Source: Brachionus plicatilis | Lineage: Eukaryota; Rotifera; Eurotatoria; Ploima; Brachionidae | NCBI GenBank assembly: GCA_010279815.1 | Contig: QEOQ01000433.1 | Span: forward strand, 9,022 to 73,021 | Direction of reading: 5' to 3' | Length of the DNA: 64,000 bases | In this document: positions 11,305-22,944 of the stretch, one piece after another | How positions within the stretch are numbered: the first letter of the stretch is position 1 | Layout of the letters: the number at the start of each line of letters is the position of its first letter | Notes under the pieces: model-generated | The model's database searches: none | What the model saw: the letters and a program-made list of their open reading frames with translations, nothing else | What the model was told of the DNA's origin: nothing | Program-made: the position numbers and the translations under genes

Positions 11305-11763
11305 CACCCTCCTATTTTTTCATCCGGGCTTGGGACCGGCAAACGGCATAGTTATGACGGCGCCTTCCCCTAAGAAGCACGTGGGACGTTCATCATAAAC
11401 AGCACCACTCATCCGAGTCATAAAAGACTGCGAACTCGGCAACTATTTAGACTAGCTTGGAACCACAAACCAAGCGACATTCTCAATTTCGAAAGAGAGA
11501 ATGCCTTAACTTTAGTGCTTCCAAAGTTACGGCTATCCAAAGAGGGTCAGCTGTAAAACAAGTTCTCGCTCTGCTAAGATTCTATACTGGATGATGGTCA
11601 AGCCAGCGGCACCCTCATACGACAAGACTAGGACAAAGATCCGTAGATCTATGTACCCGTAATACAGCTCTTCTTCAGACTCGTAGAAGACCACATAGTG
11701 TGGCTGCCACCACCCTCCTCTTTTCTCATCCTGGGCTTGGGACCGGCTTACGGCAGAGTTATG
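11305..11763. repeat. GC-rich TE-like block bounded by 52-bp direct repeats
   Basis: About 460 bp of distinctly higher GC is flanked by two near-identical direct repeats, 11305-11356 and 11711-11763, both containing gggcttgggaccggc followed by acggca and agttatg. No long frame is present. The base composition is foreign to the surroundings, which suggests an inserted retroelement-derived or satellite unit. The class is unknown. The 354 bp between the direct repeats could be one unit plus part of the next of a 406-bp tandem array. Confidence 0.55.
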
Positions 11764-12195
11764 GTGTATTTAAATCTTAATTTTATCTTTGCTTTTTTTA
11801 ATTTTTTTTTTATAAAAATGAATAATATTCCGTCCAATTTTGTGGATTTCGAAAATTGATTCTTTGAAAAATACTTAAAATTAAAGCATAAAAATTGTTC
11901 TGCTTTTTCTCATAATATTTACCGGTAATATAAAAACAACATGACAAATTAAATTAAGAGTTCCCTTTAGTTTCCTCAAGAAAGAAAGGAGAAATAGTAA
12001 GGTAACATTTACACAATGAAGTAGTATATTCAGCATATCTTGAATCAAAAACGCTTAATATTGATCCAGTGGATCGTATATGTTTTTTTAGTTTTTTATT
12101 TGTATCAATTAATAAATTAGCTGATATTCAAATAACTTACCTGATCCTGATTTTCAATATACAGATTATAATCTAGACTTTTACTTGTGTTTTAA

Positions 12196-12507
12196 TTAAT
12201 TATTAATATGGTCACTTATTTTTGCATTATCTTCAATTTTAAAATTTTTTATCTCTTTTTCTAAAGATCTTATTTTATCAAATGTTTGTTCAAATTCTTT
12301 TAACTTGATAGATTTAATTAAATCTACATTGTATAATAATTTGAAGTAATAATCATCAATTTTTTGATTAATTATCAACTTAACTTCTTCGCGACGAACA
12401 TCAATTTCATTTTTTAATTTTTCATAACACTTATCCATATGATACTCAGTGTTATTTTTATACAATTGAGCATTTTTTGTTTGCTCAAAAAAGCCATCCA
12501 TCTTAGT
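12196..12507 (-). pseudogene. Coiled-coil fragment of the one-module family gene
   Basis: About 300 bp encode a stretch clearly homologous to about residues 61-157 of the 366- and 371-residue paralogues (NTEYHMDKCYEKLKNEIDV and so on). Homology starts abruptly at the codons for MDGFFEQTKN and ends abruptly after IEDNAKISD. The zinc-finger head and the MATH domain are absent and the flanks are unrelated. The frame is still open, so the fragment is probably young. It lies between the two duplicated units and may be a leftover of unequal exchange or of TE-mediated capture. Confidence 0.75.
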
Positions 12508-12632
12508 GTGCCTTACCAGTATAGTACAGTCAAAACTACTACTTCTAAATTAGTTATTTAAAATCGAAATTTATTAATTTAATTTATGTTAAAAGGTTCT
12601 TTTTGTTTGATTTTTACTTGTTTTTTAAAAAC

Positions 12633-12916
12633 TGAGTTGTTTAAAAGTCATAAGTCTAAGTCAAGTCAAAGTCCGGACTTTTTTTTTTAATTTTTTTTCA
12701 AAAGTAAAAGTTCAGGCTTTAAAATTTTGAATACTGAAGAAGAAATTCATGCTAAAATTTCTGATATGATTTCTGAAATTCTGATATATGGCAAGTCTAT
12801 TGCATTAGACAACCCAAGAGTATATAAATTTTTTGATATGAGCCTGATCTAGCAAATTTTGAAAAAAATGTCCGGACTTGGACTTTTTTTTGAGACTTTA
12901 AACACTCTGCTTAAAA
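12633..12916. mobile_element. MITE-like element with 'gagttgtttaaaagtc' ends
   Basis: About 284 bp with inverted ends: gagttgtttaaaagtc at the left and gactttaaacactc at the right, each followed inward by aagtcc/ggactt-rich sequence. There is no coding capacity. Related pieces are at 9884-10030, 25992-26300 and about 23500-23523 (reverse orientation). The family is defined by sequence similarity only, and no transposase source is visible in the window. Confidence 0.6.
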
Positions 12917-13364
12917 ACAAGTCTTTTTAGTTTATTAAACTACATAGTTTTTTGTATTGTTTCTGTATTAATAATTTTTTTTCTATATTTGTGAAATTGG
13001 AAATCAATAATTAAGTAAATTTAGGTAAAATTCTGAAATTTGGGGAAAACTTTTTAGTTTAAGCGAAGTAAGACTACTGATTCAAAATAACACAAAAAAA
13101 TGTATATAAATAATTCTTTATTTTTTTTTTTGATATTAAAAAAGTAAAACATTTGAAAAAAGGTAAAGATTCTTTTGTATTTTTGCATTTATATTTGAAA
13201 AAAAATTTACACAATTTATTTATACGATTATTTTACACGTTTTAGATATTTTAAAAATTAAATAAAGTTTAAATAAAATCAAATATAAATTAAATTTTTA
13301 AAAAAAGTAAATTGTAAAATTTATGGAATTAGTGGTATTTAAAAGGAAAAAAAAATTGAAATTA

Positions 13365-15098
13365 TTATTTAAAGATTCTTTGAGGCAATTTAACTTTTAC
13401 AATAGCCTTTAAGATAATGAACCCTTCGACGTCAGTATAAAATCCGTTTTTTGGATTCATTGTTTCGCTAATTGTTGTGAATTTAGAGAATCCGTAACTT
13501 CTTGTTGCTCCAAATGAGTGTACAAAATTTTTTTTTAAGTCTTTGCTTGAATCAAATTTATTTAAAAGAGAAAGCTCTGCGGTGACATTTACAGGAAATT
13601 TATTTGATTTTGCTGTTGAATTACAATTCAAAAAAAATCCCATTTCTCCATCCTTTTCATTTAGTTTTATCGAAATATGCCATTCAAAATTTCTAACAAA
13701 ACATTTTATTGAACGTAAAATTACATTTTTTTTTTTTAGTAGAAAAAAATCATTAATTTTAAATTTAATGGTTGCCTCAGATCGGCTATCATCATCAACT
13801 TCATTTTTATTTAAAATAATACTTGTTTCTTCTGCTGAATAAAGCTCTGCAAATAATTCATCAAAACCGGTAAGATTACTACTATAAGACAGTTTCAATT
13901 TGGGCTCCTTCAAATTTTCTAAAACATTTCTGAACAAACCAATACCAATGTCAATTTTTATGTTATTCTTTTCATAAAAATCTAATTTAGAATAAATATC
14001 TAAATTTTTATCAACATTTAACGAAGTCAAATCAAATGCCTCTGCTTGTTTTATTATTTCCTCAATATCTTTCAACTTAATATCTCTTTTAATTTCAATA
14101 TCTCGAAATAAATATTCATGGTAGTCTTCCATCATTTCTTCAAAACGCGACCGATTTTCAATGATTTCATCTTTTAATATATCGAAACTTCTATTGATAA
14201 AATGCTTAGGGTCATTTTTGTAAAATTTTAATTCTTGCATCAATTCATCGTACTTTTTCTTTTTAATATTTAAATTAATCTCATTAATCAGTAATTTATT
14301 TCGTGTCATATCCAAGCATTCTTGTCTCATTGCGTTATGTGATTTTCTCACAGGAAGTTTGGCGCTTTTGTGGTAAATTTCGTTGTATTTGGCAGGAAAC
14401 CCACATGGCAATATAATGCTAGCGTTATCCATTTTATTCAAATGATCAGTTTTTTGGATAACTTTGGTCTCTTCTTTGCAATCTAATTTTCCAAATAATC
14501 CTTTAATATCCAAACTTTCATCACCTGGATTAAAGATCCATTTATTTGTTTCCAAGTCATCTTTCACTTTATTTAAAAATGTGATCCCATTTTCAATTTT
14601 TGCACAAAATCCATCAATTATTTCCATTTTTTTAGTTATTTCAGTGGTATCTTGAATTTGAAAATCCATTATCTCCTTCTCTAATGATGGAATTTGCCGA
14701 ATTCTGGTTTCAAATTCATTCAATTTTTTTTCGTTTTCCTCTTCCATGATTTTATATAAATCTTCATAATAGTCATCAATTTTTTTAACCACTATTAATT
14801 TGATTTCCTCCCGACGAATATCAAGTTGATTCTTTAAATTTTGATAGTTTTCATCGATTGAACTTTGTGGGTCACTTTTGCAAATTTCAATATTTTTGAG
14901 GCACTGTTGAAATATATTCTTTTTTTGATTTAGATGTAACTCATTAATCACCAATTTATTTCGAGTCATGTCCAAGCATTCTTGTCTCATAAGGTTATGT
15001 GAGTTGCACACAGGACATGGAAATTTGGCGTTGCTGTTGTAAATTTCATTGTATTTGGCAGAAAAACCACATGGCAGTGAAATACTTATGTCATCCAT
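13365..15098 (-). CDS. Two-module zinc-finger-like/coiled-coil/MATH protein (copy A2)
   Basis: 577 residues in one exon. Module 1 (residues 1-222) is almost identical to that of 4159-5922 and carries C10, C28, C31, H34 and C41. Module 2 begins at internal Met223 (MDNASIILPCGF), but its zinc-binding core is damaged: where relatives have FPCPxCxxH, this copy reads KLPVRKSH, so a few residues including both CPxC cysteines are lost. The coiled coil and the MATH domain (about 440-577, with NGFYTDVEGFIILKAIVKV near its end) remain open. Module 2 resembles the MATH-proximal module of 27157-29717 more than its own tandem partner. I infer a functional or recently functional adaptor-like protein with one working and one degenerate head. 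Confidence 0.78.
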   Translation of the reverse strand: MDDISISLPCGFSAKYNEIYNSNAKFPCPVCNSHNLMRQECLDMTRNKLVINELHLNQKKNIFQQCLKNIEICKSDPQSSIDENYQNLKNQLDIRREEIKLIVVKKIDDYYEDLYKIMEEENEKKLNEFETRIRQIPSLEKEIMDFQIQDTTEITKKMEIIDGFCAKIENGITFLNKVKDDLETNKWIFNPGDESLDIKGLFGKLDCKEETKVIQKTDHLNKMDNASIILPCGFPAKYNEIYHKSAKLPVRKSHNAMRQECLDMTRNKLLINEINLNIKKKKYDELMQELKFYKNDPKHFINRSFDILKDEIIENRSRFEEMMEDYHEYLFRDIEIKRDIKLKDIEEIIKQAEAFDLTSLNVDKNLDIYSKLDFYEKNNIKIDIGIGLFRNVLENLKEPKLKLSYSSNLTGFDELFAELYSAEETSIILNKNEVDDDSRSEATIKFKINDFFLLKKKNVILRSIKCFVRNFEWHISIKLNEKDGEMGFFLNCNSTAKSNKFPVNVTAELSLLNKFDSSKDLKKNFVHSFGATRSYGFSKFTTISETMNPKNGFYTDVEGFIILKAIVKVKLPQRIFK

Positions 15099-18000
15099 TT
15101 TTAGAAAAAATCAAATTTTAAATCTTTTTTTTTTTAAATTTCTTAAATTAAATTTTAGCTTAAAAATTAAATCAAAAATTAAAACCATGAAGACATAAAA
15201 TTTGCCTTTTTCTGAAAAAAATTAACGTCAATAATTTAAGAATCCTTTAAAAGATTTTTTAATGAAAATTTAAAAATGTTCACGGGAAGAAGTTAAATTA
15301 AATTTTTTTATCTTAGTTTACTCCATTATCTAATTATTTATAATAAACTTTTATTTTCGTTAGTTATCAATCTTGGATCAGGTAAAAATGATAATTCTTT
15401 TCAGAGCTTCTTTTTTTAAGTACCTTTTTAAGGCTTTTTTGAAAAATTTGATTATTGGAATATATTATAGATCAGTCTGAAATTAATCTGGAAAATTATT
15501 TTAAAATGTCCCAATATTTTAATAATTCAAATAGAGTAAAGTTAATCACCTTTATATTTTGCTTTTAAATATTGAAAAATTTTATTCAATACAGAATCAA
15601 TTTTTTTTTATATTAAGCAGCTTTTTATGTTTTTTGGTAAATTTGATTTTTGAAATATTTTATTATTTAGTCTGAAATTAATCTGGGAATTTATTTAAAA
15701 AAGTATTAATAGACGAATAATTCCCAAGATTTTTAAAATTCAAAGAGTAAATTTTATGTAAGTGAGTGAGTATGTGAATAAGTTAAAAAATTTCAATTTA
15801 TTTATAACTATCACCTTTTATTCTTGAGATATTTTTTTCATTACAAAAATAAAAATTTATTTCAATAATAATTTTTTGATAGTAATACTTGTGAATCTGA
15901 AATATCACATATTTTGTCGAGACATTACCTTTTTTGGACACATATAAATATTTCTAATAGCATCAAACACTATTTTTTTAATTATCCTGACCAATTTCCA
16001 AACACTAAATTTTTTCAAAGCATCTTATCTGATTTTCAAATAACAATTTTGGTTTTCTAACAATCTTTCTTTTGAAACTTAAAAACATCCTAAAAAAATT
16101 TTGTCTAACATTAAGCTTTTTTGATTTATACTAAAAGAAAAGGTTAACATAAAAGAACTAAGTTATTGACTGACAATTTTTCTTTTTTAAATGTTTGTCG
16201 ACCTGTTGCTTTTGGTAAGAGGTATTCCCCTCAGTTTGATTTTGTGATCCATTTAAAAAATAGATTTTATGAGTTATTTTACTACAAACAAACAAATCTA
16301 GAATTAAATTTAATTTTTAAAAAAATTGGTTTTGTGTTAATAAATTTTTATTGTGTTTAATTTACTTTTTTCCAATATAATACTATTATATTTTTATATT
16401 ATATGCCCAATTTTTTTAATTAAATATTTCCCATCCTTTTTGTTCGAAATTATCAAAAAACAGTCACCCAATTTCCCGAATTTTTTTAGTCCCCCCTTTC
16501 CCTTCCCTTTTCTCCGGCTGTTAACTGTGTGAGGTCCAAGGTGCTTAATGCGGTTAACCCGATTACACTTAAAAATGAATTTAATTACCCTGAAATTTAA
16601 ACCTAAATGAGGAATTTTAACCCCTTTAACCCATTTAACCCATTAAAGAATTCATTTTTAATAAAATTTTCATTAAATTTATTTAGCGATTATATAATTG
16701 ATTATTAAATCATTTTTTTTTAAATAAAATAAGTTTTTAATATTTTATTTAATTGGGGAAAGGCTTTTGACAAATAAAAAAAATTATCTATAGAATAAAA
16801 AAAAATCTTTGTAGCATAAACAAAATTTTATTTATTTTAATTTAAAAAACAAATTAAATTTCTTTTAGCCGCATTTTCAGCACTAATTTCTAGTTATTAC
16901 ATTTAAGAGTGTGTGAACCAGTTTTAGATATGTTTCAATGTGAATCGTTCCAGAGAAATGTTTCAAGTTCAGCATTATTGGTAAATACCTTAACTTTATC
17001 CATTTCTAACTTTTTTTTTGGAATTTTTAATTTTTTTTAAGTAACTTTAGAAAAATTAAAAGCTATAATGCAATTTTTTTAAACTAAAGCTGCAAATGTT
17101 TTACTTAAAAAAAAATAAATAAATTTATGCTACATTTAATTTTCTTGTAAAATTTTCTTTATTCTATGTGTTTTTTATTAGTCAAAAGCCATTTTCAAAT
17201 TTAATTCTATAACAATTAGTAAAAAGTTAAAAATAAAACTATAAAAAGTTTAAAATTTTAAAAGTGAGTGAGTTTAAAAGAAGATATAATAAAAGAGGAA
17301 AAAGGTTTAATCATCACAATCATCACTAAAAATTAATCAAATGATTAACGAGATCTTGTCTTGGAATTTTGTAAAATTTGAGATCGATTGAACTTATTTT
17401 TTTAACATCATTGACTACGTCTTTTAGATCTTAGGAGTTGTAGAAGCATAAATTTTCATTATATTTTCATATAATTATAATTTTCTTTTTTGTTTTTATT
17501 TTATGAAATACTTTTATTTGATAAGAGAAAATTTGAGAGCGAAAGAAAGAATATTATTGAGAATATATTTTTAATTATTAATAAAATAGTGCCACTGCAT
17601 ATTTATAGTCTCATAGGGTTAACAGGGTTAATTAGAATAATATTTGGAGAGATTGGGTGATTCTTTTGACTAATCGGGTTAAATGTGTTTAATCTTTGTT
17701 GGCCTAAAAATTTACCCCATTTTATATATCATAAATAGCATATCCAAATATTCTGAAAATATTCTTATATATCATTGAACATGTGCTGAATCGAATAGTG
17801 TCAGATTACTAATTCGAGACTTTTTCACCTCATTAGACGTAATCAAACTTTAAGAGAAAAAAAATGTTTAAATTTTTTTTTTTTAAATATATAACACATA
17901 TCATTCGATTCCTCTCTTCGAGTTCTCTATGTTATTATTTTAGAAAGTATCTTTTAATATGAGGGAAATATAGAAGTTTTCCAAACTTAGCCACCTTTTT

Positions 18001-18643
18001 AACAAATAACCCCTTTAGACGTCGTCACCATACATTTTTTTAATTAAAAAAAATTGAATTACAATAAATAAATTTTGAAGTTTTAAATTATTAAAAAAAA
18101 TTATAATTCTCGAAAAAAAATAACATTTAATTAAAAATTGGAATTTTTCAATGTCAGTTGATTTCATATGAAATTTAAAAATCATTAGATAAATTAATTA
18201 AAGTTTTAAAATTTTAAATTATTTGAATGAATCAATTTGCCAAAAAAAAGTAAATTTTGGCATAAATTAACAAAAATTTATTTTATGAAACATTCAAATG
18301 TCTCAGAAAGATATTTTAAAAAACTTAATTTTTTTTATTTATACCATAAAAATTCAATTTTTATTTTATTTTGCTGATGATAAGCAGACAATAAAATTGA
18401 TGCAAAATATTTCTTTGCTCCTAGAAAAAAAAAGTTGAATTTTATTTAGTGATAACATTTATAGTGCGAAAAAAATAGAAATTAATTAAATCACTAATTT
18501 TAAAAATTAAAAATTCTTCAGAAAACACTAAATATTTTAAAATATATTTTATTATTATAAAAATAAGAATTAAAATAAATAAATTTAACAGATTTGAATT
18601 ATTAAAAAAAATTAAAATTTTCTTCCAAAAAAATAAAATTCAA
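15099..18643. other. Intergenic region of the second duplicated unit
   Basis: Bases 15099-15600 repeat the 5' flank seen at 5923-6470. Short matches to the first unit continue to about 16180. A block of about 1.2-1.4 kb follows that the first unit lacks, including the fold-back element at 16744-17197 and gttaaccc-rich sequence at 16540-16640 and 17620-17690. Bases 18170-18320 match 7875-8005, the 3' flank of the one-module gene, before another insertion of about 330 bp. No gene is supported. Confidence 0.6.
16744..17197. repeat. Fold-back element (inverted arms, about 450 bp)
   Basis: The left arm starts ggggaaaggcttttgacaaa and runs through atagaataaa and tgtagcataaa. The right arm contains tttatgctaca, ttattctatg and ttagtcaaaagcc, an inverted copy in the same order. 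It has no coding capacity. Outer, weaker inverted matches (tcacccaat near 16463; attgggtga near 17664) may mean the whole 16.46-17.68 kb block is one larger element. Confidence 0.6.
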
Positions 18644-19759
18644 TTAAGAATTGGAATTTTTTAAAGTCAGTCGAGGAATATCAACCTTCAGATATGCTTG
18701 CAGAGTAATATAGTTGTATTTTGCATCAAAATATCCGCTTAACGGATTCATTATTTCTTTGGTTGTTAAAAAACTACGATATCCCCAAGTTGTTAAATCT
18801 ATGCTGAATAGCTGTTTAAAATTTCTAATTAGGTCTTTGTAAGGATGGTTAATGTGTAAAATCCTCAGCTCAACATCTACATTTACTGATAATTTCTTTA
18901 ATTCATCTTTTGAATTACAACACAAATAAAATTCTAGGTTATTTTTTTCATTGTTTTCAGTAATTACTTTTGCTAAAATTGACCATTCTAAATTTCTGAG
19001 GATGCAAGTTTTTGAAGTTTGATTCTGATTTTTTAATTTATCAAAATCATATATAACAAATTGAATTGTTGCCTCAGATCGCTTAAAATCATCAATTTCC
19101 AGATTGTTTTTGTATAAAATTGTATTTATTTTCTTTCTTAAATAAAGCTCTCCAAATAGATCGGCTATATCAAAATTACCATTGTTTTTTTGAAGTCCAT
19201 AGTAAGGTTCTTTAATTATTTCTTCTAAATTTTCCACCAAGTCTATTCCTCCGACAATTTTGCTTCTTAAATCTCTATTCATTTCTATTTGATCATTTAT
19301 TTTTGCATTATCTTCAATTTTAAAATTTTTTATCTCTTTTTCTAAAGATTTTATTTTATCAAAGGTTTGTTCAAATTCTTTTAACTTGATAGATTTAATT
19401 AAATCTACATTGTATAATAATTTGAAGTAATAATCATCAATTTTTTGATTAATTATCAACTTAAATTCTTCGCGACGAATATCAATTTCATTTTTTAATT
19501 TTTCATAACACTTATCCATATGATACTCAGTGTTATTTTTATACAATTGAGAATTTTTTGTTCGCTCAAAAAAGCCATCCATCTTCGTTTGAACAGATTT
19601 CTGAAGTAAAACCAATTTATTTCTATTCATGTTCAAGCATTCATCCAAAGAAATTTCATGTGATTTGCAAACGGGACAAGTTAAGTTATCATTGATGTAC
19701 GCGATATCTTTAAATTTGCTGGTAAAGCCACAAGTTAATATAATATCTACTTCATTCAT
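18644..19759 (-). CDS. One-module zinc-finger-like/coiled-coil/MATH protein (copy B2)
   Basis: 371 residues in one exon. The head has C10-G-F, CPVC, H and C. The coiled coil covers about 50-212 and the MATH domain about 228-371, with the conserved SEATIQFVIYDF start and GYFDAKYNYITLQAYLKV end. It is the paralogue of 8014-9114, with shared 5' flank (19760-19900 and 20230-20445) and shared 3' flank displaced by an insertion. The C-terminus is a few residues longer (RLTLKNSNS). Both copies keep open frames with mostly conservative differences, which suggests selection rather than decay. Confidence 0.8.
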   Translation of the reverse strand: MNEVDIILTCGFTSKFKDIAYINDNLTCPVCKSHEISLDECLNMNRNKLVLLQKSVQTKMDGFFERTKNSQLYKNNTEYHMDKCYEKLKNEIDIRREEFKLIINQKIDDYYFKLLYNVDLIKSIKLKEFEQTFDKIKSLEKEIKNFKIEDNAKINDQIEMNRDLRSKIVGGIDLVENLEEIIKEPYYGLQKNNGNFDIADLFGELYLRKKINTILYKNNLEIDDFKRSEATIQFVIYDFDKLKNQNQTSKTCILRNLEWSILAKVITENNEKNNLEFYLCCNSKDELKKLSVNVDVELRILHINHPYKDLIRNFKQLFSIDLTTWGYRSFLTTKEIMNPLSGYFDAKYNYITLQAYLKVDIPRLTLKNSNS

Positions 19760-20642
19760 TCTCTATTTATATTTTTTCTCTTTTAATAAAATTGATTTTA
19801 ATTTAAGTTTTTAAAATTTTTCAAAAGATAAAATCTCAAGTTGGATTTTCAAGCCTTTGCTAAAATTAATTTTCTAAAAATATAAAAGAGAAAAAAATTA
19901 TAGAAAAAAATTTATTAATAGATTTAACATCAATCTGAATGAATTAATTTTGATATGACACTCTTATATAAAATAAAGTTAAATTTTTATTTATTACAAT
20001 GACTATAATCCGTGTGTAATATGGAAGACCTATTTTGTTGTTCAATATTTTGAACTGCCATCTGACCAAGAACCAACTTTTATTTTTAATTTTTAATTAG
20101 GAATCTGTTAACGCAAAAATTTTATAAAAGCATTTAAAAAAAAATATTTATTTTTTTAAACATTATTTTATGTTTAAAAAAATATGACAACATTTCTTTT
20201 AATTTCACTATCTAGCACTAGCACAAGTTTTTTAAAAAACTTTAAACATTCATTTAAAATCAACAATAATTTTTATTAATTTAATTTTTATTTTTTTTTA
20301 ATCAAAGATTAATTGAAAATTGATGAATTGAAAATTGTATTGAAATAATAGATTTATCACCGAAAATTTTTAAAGATATTGTCTTCATGAGAGTCAAAAT
20401 TACTTGTCCCATTCGTCAACTACATTACATTTTCCAGAGAAATGTTAGATCATGAGCGAAAACAGATTAATTTGAATCCAGATAATGATATTCTTAAAAA
20501 AATCAGCTCTCTTTCTAACACATCAAAAAGATTATAAAATTAGATAATAAAACATTTAAAAGTTTTAAAAAGAAAATAATTTTTTAAGGTAATTGTAAAT
20601 TGTAGAACAAAATAAAAATAAAAATATGTCTAATTGGATTGT

Positions 20643-20722
20643 TTCTGCCTTTGAATAAAGCTCTCTAAATAATTTTTCAATATCAATGTCACCATTACAA
20701 TCGGCAAAACTTCGGCTCTTTT
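20643..20722 (-). pseudogene. Tiny remnant of a coiled-coil/MATH family gene
   Basis: About 80 bp (from ttgaataaagctctctaaat to the cttcggctc region) match, in antisense, the segment just before the MATH domain of 23719-25464, which encodes the FGEL...KDET linker. Nothing either side continues the homology, so it is an isolated fragment. Confidence 0.55.
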
Positions 20723-22132
20723 AAATATCATAAAAATAATAAAAATTATCAAAAAATCTTTGGTAAATAAGCATATCATATTTCTTATCATCATTATGAA
20801 AAGCTTGGAAGGAAAATTTCTTCAATAAGAATGGTTAAAAAAAAAATTTTACAGCGGGGTCTTGAATTTATGGAGCCCTTATAATACCAATACTAGTTTT
20901 TACAGATTTTAGAGTTTTTTACTTAGTTTTCAAACAAAATTCCTATAATAATACATATTCTGAAAACAAACAAATTTTTGTACAGAGTTAAGTTTTTTTT
21001 ATGTTCTTTAACTACAATTCATGGTGCTTAAAAAATATCTTTTTTGTATCGTGAAAGTATGAGTTGTCGTAAAATCAACAAAGACTTCAAAATTATATTT
21101 TACTCAATTTTACAAAGATAATAAAAGGCTTTAAAATTAAATATTAAAAAGTTTCAAATAAAAGAGCCAAATTAAAATTAGACCTAATTTAATTAATTAA
21201 AGATAAATTATTTTTAATTTTTATCAATTTTCTTTTCTTATCGCTTTTTTTATTTTGTAATAGTAAACATTTCCTAAAACTTAATAAAAAATATCTTTTT
21301 CATCTTTTTTATTGTTTATTAGGCTCACAGTAAATTATACAAATTGGATGATTTCACTATTATATATTTTTTTGCATTAAAAAAAAGAAGTCACTTTTCA
21401 TAAAAATTAAGTTTTGATGCTTAGTTTAAAAACATATCTCTTCATAAATAAATAATGTTGAAATATTTAAAAAAATAAACATATTTTTAGAATAAATTTG
21501 CAAATGAATTTATTTTACGTAAAAAGTTAAAATACAGAAATAGGATAAATATTATTTAAATAATTTCATCTAATAAGACAAAGATATAAAATTCGATTTT
21601 TAAATCAAAAAATTATGTGAGGCAAACAATTTTACAATAATCATTTTTTTAATAAATAATAATTTAAATTTTCTTTTTTACTTTTTAGTTTTTTTTTATG
21701 TAATTTGTTACTTCAAATTTTAATTTTTCATACATCAATAGTGGAGGCTTTTGTTTATTTTGTAATTCAATGGAAGAATCAAATGACTTTTCAGTAAATG
21801 TCGCTGCGGACTGTTTTCATTATTAAATAAATGACCAGGACCTGACGAAATTAAAAATTTTATGATAAAAAAATATAATTCGAATTTGTCTCCTTGCAAA
21901 TTGAAGTTTCAGATCAAATTTTAAGATTAAATCGACCGGTTAAATTAATTCAGAAATTCAAATTCATAATTTTAATATTGATTCATTTAAACTAAATTAA
22001 TTGTATTTTTCCACTTAAAAAATAATTAATTTTAGACATTAAATTTTTTTTATCTTTTAAAGAAGTTCAATAAAAAGGGACATTTTAAAATTTTCAATAT
22101 GAAAATTAACTTGACATTACATATTATTTTTC

Positions 22133-22140
22133 CTTTATTA

Positions 22141-22173
<33 letters not shown>

Positions 22174-22186
22174 TATTTATTTCAAT
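22133..22186. repeat. (ATT)n microsatellite
   Basis: Imperfect run of att/attt units of about 50 bp, ending tttatttatttc. It resembles the AAT-type tail of the LINE at 28141-29606, but no LINE body is attached. Confidence 0.8.
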
Positions 22187-22944
22187 GAACATTAAAAAAA
22201 CATTACAATTTATATTTTGATCTTTTGATCTTGATCTCAAACTTTAATTTGTCAATTTGGACTTGAACTTTAATTAATTAAAGAATAAATATTTTGGGAG
22301 CAGCTAATTAAATTCTTTCTTATCTAATTTTAATTATAAAAAAAGATAAATAATTTCAGAAAAAAAGGTATTTATTTTATTAGCATATATTTATTTTTTG
22401 TTTATTTAAAAGCAAATTAAAATACATGAAAAAAATAATAAACAAAACCAAAGATATAGAGAAAAAATATTGACATTTTTTTGTTATAATTTCACATTTC
22501 ACTTATTTATCAATTTGTATTAGTTTAAAGTTTTCTTAATCAATAAAGATAATTAATTAAATTTTCTTTTAGGAAAATTATCTTTTATATAATTAAAATA
22601 ATTTAAATGAAAAAAAAATTTTTTTCATATTTTTTCTACTTTTTGAAAATAAAAATTCTACAAAAAATTTGTTTTTCTATTAGAAAAAATAAAGCATAAT
22701 TTTAAATTTTCCAATGCAATCAATTTAGTTTAAAAAAAATTTCTAAATAGAAAAATTGCAATTGAAATTTCTAGTCATAAGTTATATTTGACAAAAATAT
22801 TTGGAACAAATCAATTGATAAAATTAATATTTTTTTAAAATTGAACAAATAAAAAGAATATTTTTTTTAAACCAAAACTTGGTTACTAGATAAAGTTAAT
22901 TATTTTTGTATTAGACATGAAAAATTAAATTAAAAATCATTTAT

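Larger units (their letters stand above)
19760..22944. other. Gene-poor stretch with a family fragment
   Basis: The first 690 bp carry the duplicated 5' flank of the one-module gene. The remainder is AT-rich, with a short fragment of the coiled-coil/MATH linker at 20643-20722 and an ATT microsatellite at 22133-22186. No other gene, RNA or mobile element is recognisable. Confidence 0.5.
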
